From NCBI GenBank assembly GCA_031279175.1, contig JAITJA010000039.1, positions 1 to 8,385 on the forward strand: a stretch of DNA of 8,385 nt. Reading direction: 5' to 3'. The notes under the pieces were generated by a model, which was not told where the DNA came from, did not search any database, and was given only the letters and a program-made list of their open reading frames with translations. The position numbers were made by a program, and so were the translations under genes. Of this stretch, positions 1-5,954 are shown one piece after another. Positions within the stretch are counted from its first letter, which is position 1. The number at the start of each line of letters is the position of its first letter. The stretch is from Odoribacteraceae bacterium (GTDB lineage Bacteria > Bacteroidota > Bacteroidia > Bacteroidales > Marinifilaceae).

Positions 1-585
1 TAGGCGCGTGTCGGAATTGAGCCAGACTCTTGTGCCGTCGGCCAGCGTCAGGTGATATTCGCCACCACGAGGCACCGACAAAAGATGATCTTCCCCCGTT
101 TCCCGCATCTCAAGCACCAGGGGTACCGCCTCCTCCAGCGGGACGCGTTCCTCTCCAGCGGGAGCGAGAGTCACGTGCCGTTCGAGAGCGATGCTCTCCC
201 CTCCTGGCAACGAGAGCGTGGCTTTCAGCGAGCCGGGGAGTGCAGTCGCGGGATGATCCCTCCTCTCCCGTTGCAACTCGATACCGATCCACGTCGAGAG
301 GCATATCCCGGCAATACACGCTGCGGCAAGTGCCCACGCACGACGACGACGTCTCACGGGACGTAACAAGACGATGGAACTCAATAGCCTCCGCCATGCC
401 GCGTGACGATCCATGTAGTCGACGAGGGTCAGTTCCAACGCGGCGCGATGAGCACGAAGACACTGCTTCAACTCTTCCTCATGTCGCGGGGAACTTCTCA
501 GCCACTCGCCAAGCTGTTCGAAATCTTCCCTTGATATGGTACCGGCACAATAGTCGGCAATCCATATCATGACTCTTTTGTCCAT
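1..585 (-). CDS. FecR-family anti-sigma factor, partial (C-terminal part beyond the left edge)
   Basis: This is the N-terminal 195 codons of a FecR-like inner-membrane regulator; the frame is still open at base 1. The protein begins MDKRVMIWIADYCAGTISRE. Residues 1-75 are a cytoplasmic helical region that, in this family, binds the ECF sigma factor. A basic cluster (RRRRR, 78-82) precedes one membrane helix (about 84-102), which predicts N-in topology. The periplasmic part starts at about 103, and residues 172-190 carry the FecR signature PRGGEYxLxLxDGTxVWLN. The gene starts 62 bp after the sigma factor gene on the same strand, so the two are probably co-transcribed. In Bacteroidota such pairs sense a TonB-dependent transducer and control polysaccharide-utilisation genes; that role is inferred from family and context. 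An in-frame ATG at 570 is the alternative start. The longer closed frames on the other strand here are shadows. Confidence 0.9.
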   Translation of the reverse strand, partial: MDKRVMIWIADYCAGTISREDFEQLGEWLRSSPRHEEELKQCLRAHRAALELTLVDYMDRHAAWRRLLSSIVLLRPVRRRRRAWALAAACIAGICLSTWIGIELQRERRDHPATALPGSLKATLSLPGGESIALERHVTLAPAGEERVPLEEAVPLVLEMRETGEDHLLSVPRGGEYHLTLADGTRVWLNSDTRL

Positions 586-647
586 GATCTTAATTTTCTA
601 CTAATAGTGATTTTAACGAAAACGGGTGAAAGGGAAGGGAGGATTTT

Positions 648-1232
648 TTAGTTATTCTCCATGCGTTGTTCTATTGTCCTGAATAGCAAGAACAGGATCA
701 ATCTGTCGAGATTGGCCCGCAATTGTTTCAAGGCACGCGTGTAATGCGTCTTCACGGTGTTCACGGAAATACCCATCCGCCCCGCGACCTCCTTATAATG
801 CATGTTGTCTAGAACGATGGCGATAAACACCTCCTTGCACTTCTCCGGCAACCGCTGGATCTCCCGCTCGATGAGCCGCCGCCGCCGGAGTACCTCCTCC
901 TCCTCGAACGCGGCGAGATCTCCCGACAATACGTCGAGACGGTCGTCAATATCGGTAAAAATCAGTCGCCCTGCATTTTTCAGGAAAGTTGCTGCGGCCT
1001 TGTGAACGGCGCTGAAGAGGTAAGCCCGCACGGAACCGGTGAACCGCGTCCCCTGCTTGTTTTCCCAGAACCGGATCAACACTTCTTGTACCAGGTCCTC
1101 CGCGTCGTCGATGGAATTGACGTGGCGCAGGGCGAACAAGGATAACATCTGATAGTAATTATCAAATATCCACTTCATCGCCATGACATCTCGTTGCTCT
1201 ATGCAACGGATAATTTCTGCTTCGCCCTGCAT
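648..1232 (-). CDS. ECF-type RNA polymerase sigma factor (sigma-70 family)
   Basis: This 194-residue ECF sigma factor directs RNA polymerase to a small set of promoters when released by its anti-sigma partner. Region sigma2 spans about residues 15-85 and includes the core-binding DAEDLVQEVLIRFWEN at 43-58. A charged linker follows (about 95-120). Region sigma4 spans about 121-175: LPEKCKEVF (128-136), then a helix-turn-helix YKEVAGRMGISVNTVKTHY (146-164) for -35 recognition. This is the FecI/RpoE-like type with only sigma2 and sigma4. I chose the ATG at 1232 (MQGEAEII) because the 42 residues before it in the open frame look nothing like the family and the resulting length is typical. A FecR anti-sigma gene follows 62 bp downstream, and a GH43 gene is divergent upstream, suggesting control of a glycan-utilisation locus (inference). 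Confidence 0.93.
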   Translation of the reverse strand: MQGEAEIIRCIEQRDVMAMKWIFDNYYQMLSLFALRHVNSIDDAEDLVQEVLIRFWENKQGTRFTGSVRAYLFSAVHKAAATFLKNAGRLIFTDIDDRLDVLSGDLAAFEEEEVLRRRRLIEREIQRLPEKCKEVFIAIVLDNMHYKEVAGRMGISVNTVKTHYTRALKQLRANLDRLILFLLFRTIEQRMENN

Positions 1233-1321
1233 GGTTATTCTACGAATGAAGGCAAACTTCACGAGATGGACTCTTGTTATCTCTCTCGGATGGTTGCCAT
1301 TGGTGAAATATTGAACGGGAG

Positions 1322-1352
1322 CAAAGAAACAGATTTTTCCGGACACCGCAAA
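1322..1352 (-). promoter_or_regulatory. Predicted promoter of the ECF sigma factor/fecR operon
   Basis: On the minus strand there is a perfect -33 TTTG (1352-1349), a 19-bp spacer and a -7 element TTtcTTTG (1329-1322). This matches the Bacteroidota consensus TAnnTTTG with one mismatch. Transcription would start near 1316, giving a leader of about 83 nt before the ATG at 1232. The spacing equals that of the HU, ssb and coaD promoters in this window. It implies basal transcription by the housekeeping sigma factor, not solely autoregulation. Confidence 0.5.
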
Positions 1353-1410
1353 GAGCACCGGAGAGGGTCGTCTCTCGTTTCCGGATGAACTAAGGGGAGA
1401 AAGGTCGATA

Positions 1411-1440
1411 GACGGTTGCAGAAGAGACCGTGACGGTCGC
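1411..1440. promoter_or_regulatory. Candidate operator: 9-bp direct repeats in the sigma/GH43 divergent region
   Basis: GACGGTTGC (1411-1419) and GACGGTCGC (1432-1440) agree at 8 of 9 positions and start 21 bp apart, two helical turns, so they face the same side of the DNA. The second copy overlaps a short inverted repeat GACCG-TGA-CGGTC (1426-1438). They lie about 70-95 bp upstream of the predicted GH43 transcription start, a usual place for an activator site. No regulator can be named; chance is possible. Confidence 0.25.
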
Positions 1441-1493
1441 TAACGCGAGGCCCAAAGTCTCCTTCATTGCTGTAGCCGACCAGGGATTTTGGC

Positions 1494-1501
1494 TATATTT
1501 G
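1494..1501 (+). promoter_or_regulatory. Predicted -7 element for the GH43 gene
   Basis: TATATTTG is a perfect match to the Bacteroidota -7 consensus TAnnTTTG and lies 62 bp before the GH43 start codon, predicting a leader of roughly 55 nt. No good -33 TTTG lies at 19-21 bp; position 1471 reads TGTA. Such a lone -7 box is compatible with an activator-dependent promoter or with an alternative sigma factor. A perfect 6-bp inverted repeat (1509-1514 with 1520-1525, loop of 5) would form a hairpin at the very 5' end of the transcript. Confidence 0.45.
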
Positions 1502-1563
1502 CCGGAAAATCACCCTCGCGGTGATGCCGATGAACGAGTTTAACAGGATAAAAGTTTGAAAAG

Positions 1564-2541
1564 ATGAAAAGATTAATGCTACTTGTTTCGTGTTTTTGCA
1601 TCGCGTTGCTCGCGTGTGCACAAGAACCGACCGCGCCGGTGAAATATAGCGCGTATTTGTTTGTTTACTTCACGGGGAACTCGAGCGACGGGGAGGCTAT
1701 TCGCTTTGCTACCAGTCGTGACGGGTATGATTACACGGCACTCAACGGCAACCGGCCAGTAATCCCCTCGAGCGAGATTAGCGACAAGGGAGGCGTTCGC
1801 GACCCCCATATCACGCGGGGCGTCGACGGGAAAACGTTCTACATGGTAGCGACCGACATGAAGTCGTCACAAGGCTGGAACAGTAATCACGGGATCGTCC
1901 TGCTGAAGTCGACCGACTTGATCCACTGGACGCACGCCAGGGTGGACGTCAAGGCAACTTTTCCCGGGTTCGCGCGTATCGACCGGGCCTGGGCGCCACA
2001 GGCAATTCACGACGCCAGCACCGGGAAATACATGGTGTACTGGTCCATGCACTCGCCGGATATCCCCCGGGACGTGATCCATTACGCGTACGCGAATGCC
2101 GATTTCACGGCACTGGAGAGCGCGCCGGAGGTGCTTTTCCAACACCCGGCGGCGAAGTCGTGTATCGACGGCGACATTATCTACAAGGACGGGAAGTATC
2201 ACCTCTTTTTCAAGACCGAGGGCGACGGGAACGGGATCAAAAAGGCAGTGTCTGAACGCCTGACCGGCGGGTATGTCTTGCAGGACAGGTATCTCCAGCA
2301 GACCGATCGCCCGGTGGAGGGGTCGTGTGTATTTCAACTGACCGGCGAGGAGAAGTATATCTTGATGTATGACATGTACACGTCTGGACGTTACCAGTTC
2401 ACGGAATCAGTCGACCTGGAGAATTTCAAGGTGATCGACCGCCTCGTCTCGATGGATTTCCGCCCCCGACACGGGACGGTAATTCCCATCACGGAGGAGG
2501 AATACGAACGGCTCGCGCGCGAATGGGGAACAACGGAGTGA
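1564..2541 (+). CDS. Glycoside hydrolase family 43-like lipoprotein (five-bladed beta-propeller)
   Basis: This 325-residue protein is probably a secreted glycosidase of the arabinosidase/xylosidase/galactosidase type. It starts with a lipoprotein signal peptide: MKR, a hydrophobic stretch, then lipobox LLAC with the lipid-bearing Cys at 18. The mature part is a GH43-type propeller. All three expected catalytic acids appear present: Asp80 in RDPHI (general base), Asp202 in CIDGDI (pKa modulator) and Glu252 in VEGSC (general acid). WAPQ (143-146) and RHGT (302-305, the His usually lining the metal site) also fit. The length matches a single catalytic domain with no accessory module. Export followed by lipidation suggests the periplasm or cell surface. 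It diverges from the ECF sigma factor gene, so it probably belongs to that glycan-utilisation locus. Exact linkage specificity and subfamily cannot be read from sequence by eye. Confidence 0.88.
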   Translation: MKRLMLLVSCFCIALLACAQEPTAPVKYSAYLFVYFTGNSSDGEAIRFATSRDGYDYTALNGNRPVIPSSEISDKGGVRDPHITRGVDGKTFYMVATDMKSSQGWNSNHGIVLLKSTDLIHWTHARVDVKATFPGFARIDRAWAPQAIHDASTGKYMVYWSMHSPDIPRDVIHYAYANADFTALESAPEVLFQHPAAKSCIDGDIIYKDGKYHLFFKTEGDGNGIKKAVSERLTGGYVLQDRYLQQTDRPVEGSCVFQLTGEEKYILMYDMYTSGRYQFTESVDLENFKVIDRLVSMDFRPRHGTVIPITEEEYERLAREWGTTE

Positions 2542-2564
2542 TACCGGGGACATCGAACGACGAT

Positions 2565-2596
2565 CGCGCGCGCCCCTCGCCCGTTCGCCGCGCGCG
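2565..2596. terminator. Candidate bidirectional stem-loop between convergent GH43 and ssb genes
   Basis: CGCGCGCG at 2565-2572 can pair with CGCGCGCG at 2589-2596 around a 16-nt loop, giving an 8-bp all-GC stem in the 78-bp gap between the two convergent stops. There is no U-tract on either side, so it is not a classical intrinsic terminator. Because CGCG runs are self-complementary, the pairing is also easy to get by chance. Confidence 0.3.
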
Positions 2597-2619
2597 TACT
2601 CTTGTCGAGCGATTTAGAA

Positions 2620-3123
2620 TTAGAATGGGAGGTCTTCGACGTCCGCGTTATTCCCCGTGCCGTTCCCCTCGCCGTTCCCCGTGTCGTTCCCCGTGTCGTT
2701 CCCCGTGCCGGTGGGAGAATTCGGCTCAGGCATCTCGGGCGCGGCAGTTGTTCCCGTTTGCCGTGGCGCGGGTGCTATTGGAGGATCGGACGCGCCCTTC
2801 CCGCGTGTCAAAATCTGCATCGTGTCGGAGTAGATTTCCGTGATATAATGTTTTACCTTGGCTTGATCTTCCCACGACCGGCTTTTAATTTTCCCCTCGA
2901 CATACAGCAGGGTTCCTTTTTTCACGTACGCCTCGACGATTTGTGCCAGTCCTCGCCAGAAGACGACATTGTGCCATTCGGTTTGCTCGACGCGATTCCC
3001 GTCTTTATTTTTATACACCTCGGTGGTGGCCAGGCTTAAATGTGCCACCGCGACTCCTCCCTCGAGATACCTGACCACCGGGTCAGCCCCTACATTACCG
3101 ATAAGAATAACCTTATTTACCAT
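2620..3123 (-). CDS. ssb: Single-stranded DNA-binding protein
   Basis: SSB coats single-stranded DNA during replication, recombination and repair, and recruits partners through its C-terminal tip. The protein has 167 residues. Residues 1-106 form the OB fold, starting MVNKVILIGNVGADPVVRY, with the aromatic DNA-stacking positions Trp50 (TEWHNVVFW), Trp56 and Trp84 (RSWED) and the beta-strand YVEGKIKSRSW. From 107 a flexible, Pro/Gly/Asn-rich linker follows. It includes five copies of a four-residue unit (G/D)-(T/E)-G-N at about 138-157. The protein ends in the acidic-hydrophobic tip DVEDLPF, equivalent to the DDDIPF tip of E. coli SSB. The linker repeat is encoded by a 12-bp minisatellite. The gene diverges from the HU gene and has its own promoter at 3175-3205. 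The ATG at 3123 is fixed by the conserved MVNKVILIGN start. Confidence 0.97.
   Translation of the reverse strand: MVNKVILIGNVGADPVVRYLEGGVAVAHLSLATTEVYKNKDGNRVEQTEWHNVVFWRGLAQIVEAYVKKGTLLYVEGKIKSRSWEDQAKVKHYITEIYSDTMQILTRGKGASDPPIAPAPRQTGTTAAPEMPEPNSPTGTGNDTGNDTGNGEGNGTGNNADVEDLPF
2651..2710. repeat. 12-bp tandem repeat (5 copies) inside the ssb linker
   Basis: There are five head-to-tail units of TTCCCCGTGCCG or close variants (plus strand) at 2651, 2663, 2675, 2687 and 2699. Units 1 and 5 are identical, units 3 and 4 are identical to each other, and unit 2 carries TC in place of GT. On the minus strand the units encode (G/D)(T/E)GN repeats in SSB. The unit is a multiple of three, so gain or loss of copies would change linker length without breaking the frame. 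Confidence 0.95.
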
Positions 3124-3134
3124 ATTCGTTGCAT
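3117..3134 (-). other. Possible five-codon upstream ORF overlapping the ssb start
   Basis: On the minus strand, ATG at 3134 opens the frame M-Q-R-I-W-stop. Its TGG-TAA spans the ssb start codon (ATG at 3123) in another frame. A Shine-Dalgarno-like GGGGGAG (3146-3140) is 5 nt from this small ATG but 16 nt from the ssb ATG, so it is better placed for the mini-ORF. Termination over the ssb start could couple translation. Bacteroidota rely little on Shine-Dalgarno pairing, so this may be fortuitous. Confidence 0.25.
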
Positions 3135-3174
3135 TTATTCTCCCCCTTTAGCGGGTCGATTATTTAACATCGGA

Positions 3175-3205
3175 CAAAAATAGAATTTATCCCGGGAAGT
3201 TCAAG
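3175..3205 (-). promoter_or_regulatory. Predicted ssb promoter
   Basis: On the minus strand a -33 CTTG (3205-3202; consensus TTTG) is followed by a 19-bp spacer and a perfect -7 TAttTTTG (3182-3175). The start of transcription would be near 3169, about 46 nt upstream of the ssb ATG. The -33 box lies in an imperfect inverted repeat, CCGGGAAG (3192-3199) against CTTCtCCCGG (3208-3217), which could be a protein-binding site or simply chance. Confidence 0.6.
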
Positions 3206-3253
3206 AGCCTTCTCCCGGTATAAATTAAAAAACAACAAAAAAAAACGAGATCG

Positions 3254-3284
3254 TTTGTTGGTTGCTGAAAATGATGTACATTTG
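3254..3284 (+). promoter_or_regulatory. Predicted HU-gene promoter
   Basis: TTTG (3254-3257), a 19-bp spacer and TAcaTTTG (3277-3284) match every fixed base of the Bacteroidota housekeeping promoter. An A-rich stretch (about 3221-3245) just upstream could act as an UP-like or bent element. Transcription from about 3290 would give a leader of about 52 nt and may serve HU, the small basic gene and, by read-through, rng. Confidence 0.75.
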
Positions 3285-3341
3285 CCAACTGAAAACAGAT
3301 ACCAGAATTAATACATTATTGAATATTAAACATTTAAAGAA

Positions 3342-3626
3342 ATGACAAAAGCTGACATCGTAAATGAGATTTCGAGGTCCACGGGGATCGAGAAATCAGT
3401 TGTACAATCGACTGTAGAGGCATTCATGGATGCTATCAAGGGTTCGGTAATTAACGGTAAGAACGTTTACCTGAGAGGTTTTGGCAGTTTCGTGATCAAG
3501 AAAAGAGCCGAGAAGACAGCTCGAAACATCTCGAAAAACCTGACACTGAAGATTCCCGCTCACAACATTCCTTCCTTTAAGCCGTCCAAGGGTTTCGTGA
3601 CCCAGGTAAAGGAACAAGTGAAGTAA
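3342..3626 (+). CDS. HU-family nucleoid-associated DNA-binding protein
   Basis: HU is a small dimeric protein that bends and compacts DNA. All 94 residues fit the family: an N-terminal helical dimerisation part (MTKADIVNEISRSTGIEKS, then VVQSTVEAFMDAIKGSV), the signature NVYLRGFGSF at 41-50, the basic beta-arm (KKRAEKTARNISKN, 53-66) and the C-terminal helix after PSFKPSKGF. The arm tip reads RNI at 61-63 instead of the RNP found in E. coli HU and IHF, so the DNA-intercalating proline is missing; to my knowledge this RNISKN form is usual in Bacteroidota. The ATG at 3342 has no Shine-Dalgarno, only an A-rich leader. The gene has a strong promoter and is followed by a tiny basic gene and rng. 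Confidence 0.96.
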   Translation: MTKADIVNEISRSTGIEKSVVQSTVEAFMDAIKGSVINGKNVYLRGFGSFVIKKRAEKTARNISKNLTLKIPAHNIPSFKPSKGFVTQVKEQVK

Positions 3627-3630
3627 AAAG

Positions 3631-3637
3631 AAAGGAG
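3631..3637 (+). promoter_or_regulatory. Strong Shine-Dalgarno of the small basic gene
   Basis: AAAGGAG ends 7 nt before the ATG at 3645, a near-ideal position. HU, rng, coaD and the biotin protein in this window have no such motif before their starts. Shine-Dalgarno sequences are depleted in Bacteroidota, so this exception is notable and supports the reality of the small gene. Confidence 0.55.
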
Positions 3638-3644
3638 CGAGCAC

Positions 3645-3734
3645 ATGCCAAGCGGAAAAAAAAGGAAGCGGCACAAGATGGCCACCCACAAACGTAAGAA
3701 AAGGCTGAGGAAGAACAGGCACAAGAAGAAATAA
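3645..3734 (+). CDS. Small basic AURKAIP1/COX24-domain protein (mS38-like, probably ribosome-associated)
   Basis: This 29-residue protein has 19 Lys/Arg and 4 His: MPSGKKRKRHKM, then ATHKRKKRLRKNRHKKK. The pattern GKKRKRHKMxxHKRKKRLRKNR is the conserved core of the AURKAIP1/COX24 C-terminal domain. In mitochondria that domain belongs to small-subunit ribosomal protein mS38; in Bacteroidota very short proteins of this kind are annotated next to HU/rng. I recognise it from that pattern. A role on the ribosome or in RNA binding is inferred from homology and charge. It starts 18 bp after the HU stop and has its own strong Shine-Dalgarno, so it is likely co-transcribed with HU. It is easily missed because of its size. 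Confidence 0.8.
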   Translation: MPSGKKRKRHKMATHKRKKRLRKNRHKKK

Positions 3735-3759
3735 TCGTTTGTGAGTCGGTGAGACAATT

Positions 3760-3789
3760 TAAACCTAAAGGCAAACGCCTTTAGGTTTA
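3760..3789 (+). terminator. 13-bp perfect hairpin between the small basic gene and rng
   Basis: TAAACCTAAAGGC (3760-3772) pairs perfectly with GCCTTTAGGTTTA (3777-3789) across the loop AAAC, followed by ATTTCGTT, a poor U-tract. It could be a terminator for the HU transcript. Only 29 nt separate it from the rng GTG, too short for a 31-bp Bacteroidota promoter plus transcript leader, and none is visible overlapping it. Partial termination or a regulatory 5' hairpin on rng mRNA is therefore as likely. Confidence 0.6.
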
Positions 3790-3818
3790 TTTCGTTAGTC
3801 AAAAATTAAACGAATAAC

Positions 3819-5369
3819 GTGAGCACGGAGTTAATCATAGACGTTAGAGCAGAAGAAACAATCATCGCCCTACTGAAGGACAGGAGACTCATGGAACTGA
3901 CGACGGAGAAGACAAGCCTGAAATTCGCCGTGGGGAACATCTATTTCGGGAAGGTAAAGAAAATCATGACCGGGCTGAACGCGGCTTTCGTCAACGTCGG
4001 CTACGAGAAGGACGCTTTCTTGCATTATCTTGATCTAAGCCCGCAGTTTCTCTCGCTAAATTCTTACATCAAATCGTGCATCGCTCGCAAGGGGGTGCCC
4101 GTGGCCAAGTTGAAGCTGGAGCCGGAAATCGACAAGAAAGGAAAGATCGGGGACTTGCTCTCCGCCGGACAATACGTGGCCGTGCAGGTCGCCAAGGAGC
4201 CAATCTCGACGAAAGGCCCCCGCTTGACGTCGGAATTGAGCATTGCCGGGCGACATCTCGTGTTGATGCCCTTCTCGGAGAAAGTCTCCGTGTCACAGAG
4301 AATCAAGTCGGCGGAGGAAAGAAAACGCCTGAAACGGCTGATCGAGAGTATCCGGCCGAAGAATTACGGGGTAATCGTTCGAACGGTGGCCGAGGGGAAA
4401 AACGCCGAGTTATTCGATAGCGAGCTGGCCGAACTTGTCACGCGTTTCGAGAACGCGTTCAAGCAGATCCGGGAAATCGACCCCCCCAAGTTAATCCTGG
4501 GGGAAATCGGCCGGACGACCGCCTTCCTCAGGGACATCCTCAATTCTTCTTTCGAGAGTATTTACGTGAATGATATTGCCTTGAGCAAGGAAATAAAGCA
4601 TTACATCAGCACGATCGCTCCCGAGAAAGAGGGCATCGTGAAATACATCTCCACGGACATCCCTATCCTCGATCGTTTCGGGGTAGACAAGCAAATCAAG
4701 TCCTCCCTGGGACGGACGGTCTCCTTTAAAAACGGGGCATACCTGATTATCGAGCACACGGAGGCGTTTCACGTGATCGACGTGAATAGCGGCAACCGGA
4801 CAAAACTGGGGGAAGACCAGGAGAGTAACGCGCTGGAAGTAAATCTCGCCGCGGCCGAGGAAATCGCCCGGCAACTGCGCCTGCGCGACATGGGAGGGAT
4901 CATCGTCATTGACTTTATCGACATGCAGCGCGCCGAGAATCGCCAGAAATTATTCGACAAAATGAAAAGCGTCATGGAGATCGACCGGGCAAAGCACACG
5001 CTCCTGCCGTTAAGCAAGTTCGGGCTGATGCAAATCACCCGCCAACGGGTACGCCCGGAGATGGCGGTGACCACGATGGAGACTTGCCCCGTCTGCCACG
5101 GGACGGGCAAGGCAGAAGCCGCCGTGTTACTAATCGACAAGATAGAAAATCAACTGGAATACCTGATCGGCGAGAAAAAAATGAAAAAACTAACGCTAAA
5201 AGTACACCCGTTCGTCGCGGCCTACTTGAAAAAAGGAATCTGGTCACCCTGTCGTCGATGGCAATTCAAATTTCTTACCACGATCCGCGTGGTAGGCATC
5301 CCCTCCTTCTACATCTACGAATTTAAATTCTGCGACCGCTTGCATCAAGAGATCGAGGACCCCTCTTGA
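3819..5369 (+). CDS. rng: Ribonuclease G/E family endoribonuclease
   Basis: This 516-residue, RNase G-type enzyme cuts single-stranded RNA at AU-rich sites in rRNA maturation and mRNA decay. It starts with the family's ELIIDV motif at the GTG at 3819, which fixes the start. An S1 RNA-binding domain spans about 38-125 (IYFGKVKKIMTGLNAAFVNVG). The 5'-sensor region is at about 130-190, with Arg188-Thr189 in VIVRTV matching the 5'-phosphate pocket of E. coli RNase E. In the DNase I-like domain the two catalytic metal-binding aspartates are Asp321 (HVIDVNSG) and Asp365 (IVIDFIDM). Cys423 and Cys426 (CPVCHGTG) form the zinc link for tetramer assembly. No long disordered C-terminal scaffold follows, so it is the short RNase G form. 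It lies downstream of HU and the small basic gene, behind a hairpin, and converges with coaD 44 bp after its stop. Confidence 0.96.
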   Translation: MSTELIIDVRAEETIIALLKDRRLMELTTEKTSLKFAVGNIYFGKVKKIMTGLNAAFVNVGYEKDAFLHYLDLSPQFLSLNSYIKSCIARKGVPVAKLKLEPEIDKKGKIGDLLSAGQYVAVQVAKEPISTKGPRLTSELSIAGRHLVLMPFSEKVSVSQRIKSAEERKRLKRLIESIRPKNYGVIVRTVAEGKNAELFDSELAELVTRFENAFKQIREIDPPKLILGEIGRTTAFLRDILNSSFESIYVNDIALSKEIKHYISTIAPEKEGIVKYISTDIPILDRFGVDKQIKSSLGRTVSFKNGAYLIIEHTEAFHVIDVNSGNRTKLGEDQESNALEVNLAAAEEIARQLRLRDMGGIIVIDFIDMQRAENRQKLFDKMKSVMEIDRAKHTLLPLSKFGLMQITRQRVRPEMAVTTMETCPVCHGTGKAEAAVLLIDKIENQLEYLIGEKKMKKLTLKVHPFVAAYLKKGIWSPCRRWQFKFLTTIRVVGIPSFYIYEFKFCDRLHQEIEDPS

Positions 5370-5413
5370 CGGGCGATCCCCCTGTCACGCGCGCGAACCC
5401 TCGCGGCCCGTTC

Positions 5414-5896
5414 TCAGGTTCTTTTCCTCATTATATCCTCCCGCGTGACGTGCGACGGCAGGAACGACGACGCGTCCCCCCCGTTCAGCAAGATATCCTT
5501 CACGATACTCGAGCTAATAAAAGTACGTTGCGGGGAAGTAAGCAAGAACACCGTCTCCACCCGCGCGTTCATTGCCCGGTTAATCTGCCCCACCGCGCGC
5601 TCGTACTCGAAATCGGCGGCGGTACGCAACCCCCGGAGAAGAAACGAGGCCCCTGTCCGCTCGCAATAATCCACCGTCAGCCCGGTATATTGCTCCACGC
5701 TCACCCGCGGCTCGTCACGGAAAACCTTCCGGATCAAGGACACGCGAACGGTAATATCCAGGAACTCGCGCTTCCCGGCATTCTCTCCTACTGCCACGAC
5801 GACCCGTTCGAAAAGCCTCAACCCGCGCGTCACGATCTCCTCGTGACCGATCGTGAACGGGTCAAACGAGCCGGGGAACACTGCTATATTTTTCAT
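5414..5896 (-). CDS. coaD: Phosphopantetheine adenylyltransferase
   Basis: PPAT transfers an adenylyl group from ATP to 4'-phosphopantetheine, giving dephospho-CoA, the penultimate step of coenzyme A synthesis in the cytoplasm. The protein has 160 residues, the normal length. It begins MKNIAVFPGSFDPFTIGHEE, carrying the nucleotidyltransferase T/HxGH motif with His18, and has Lys42, the substrate-binding segment LLRGLRTAADFEYE (86-99) and the ISSS motif (127-130) near the ATP site. I chose the ATG at 5896 because MKNIAVFPGS is the conserved start; ATGs at 5902 and 5923 would only add a short unrelated tail. It is a single-gene unit, convergent with rng and divergent from the biotin-carrier gene, with its own promoter at 5955-5985. 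Confidence 0.96.
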   Translation of the reverse strand: MKNIAVFPGSFDPFTIGHEEIVTRGLRLFERVVVAVGENAGKREFLDITVRVSLIRKVFRDEPRVSVEQYTGLTVDYCERTGASFLLRGLRTAADFEYERAVGQINRAMNARVETVFLLTSPQRTFISSSIVKDILLNGGDASSFLPSHVTREDIMRKRT

Positions 5897-5954
5897 GCTC
5901 ATAATTAAAAGATATATTATCAATCACGTGGTGCTCATGCACCCGTGCCGGTTA

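Noticed and set aside
30..572. Long plus-strand frames (30-572, 52-366) and a minus-strand frame (110-463) at the left end
   Set aside because: They are shadows of the FecR gene, whose true minus-strand frame is open at base 1 and carries the family signature; the shadow products are Arg/Ser-rich with no family features.
1194..1388. Plus-strand 64-codon frame over the sigma factor start and leader
   Set aside because: It is antisense to the sigma factor N-terminus and its promoter and has no recognisable features.
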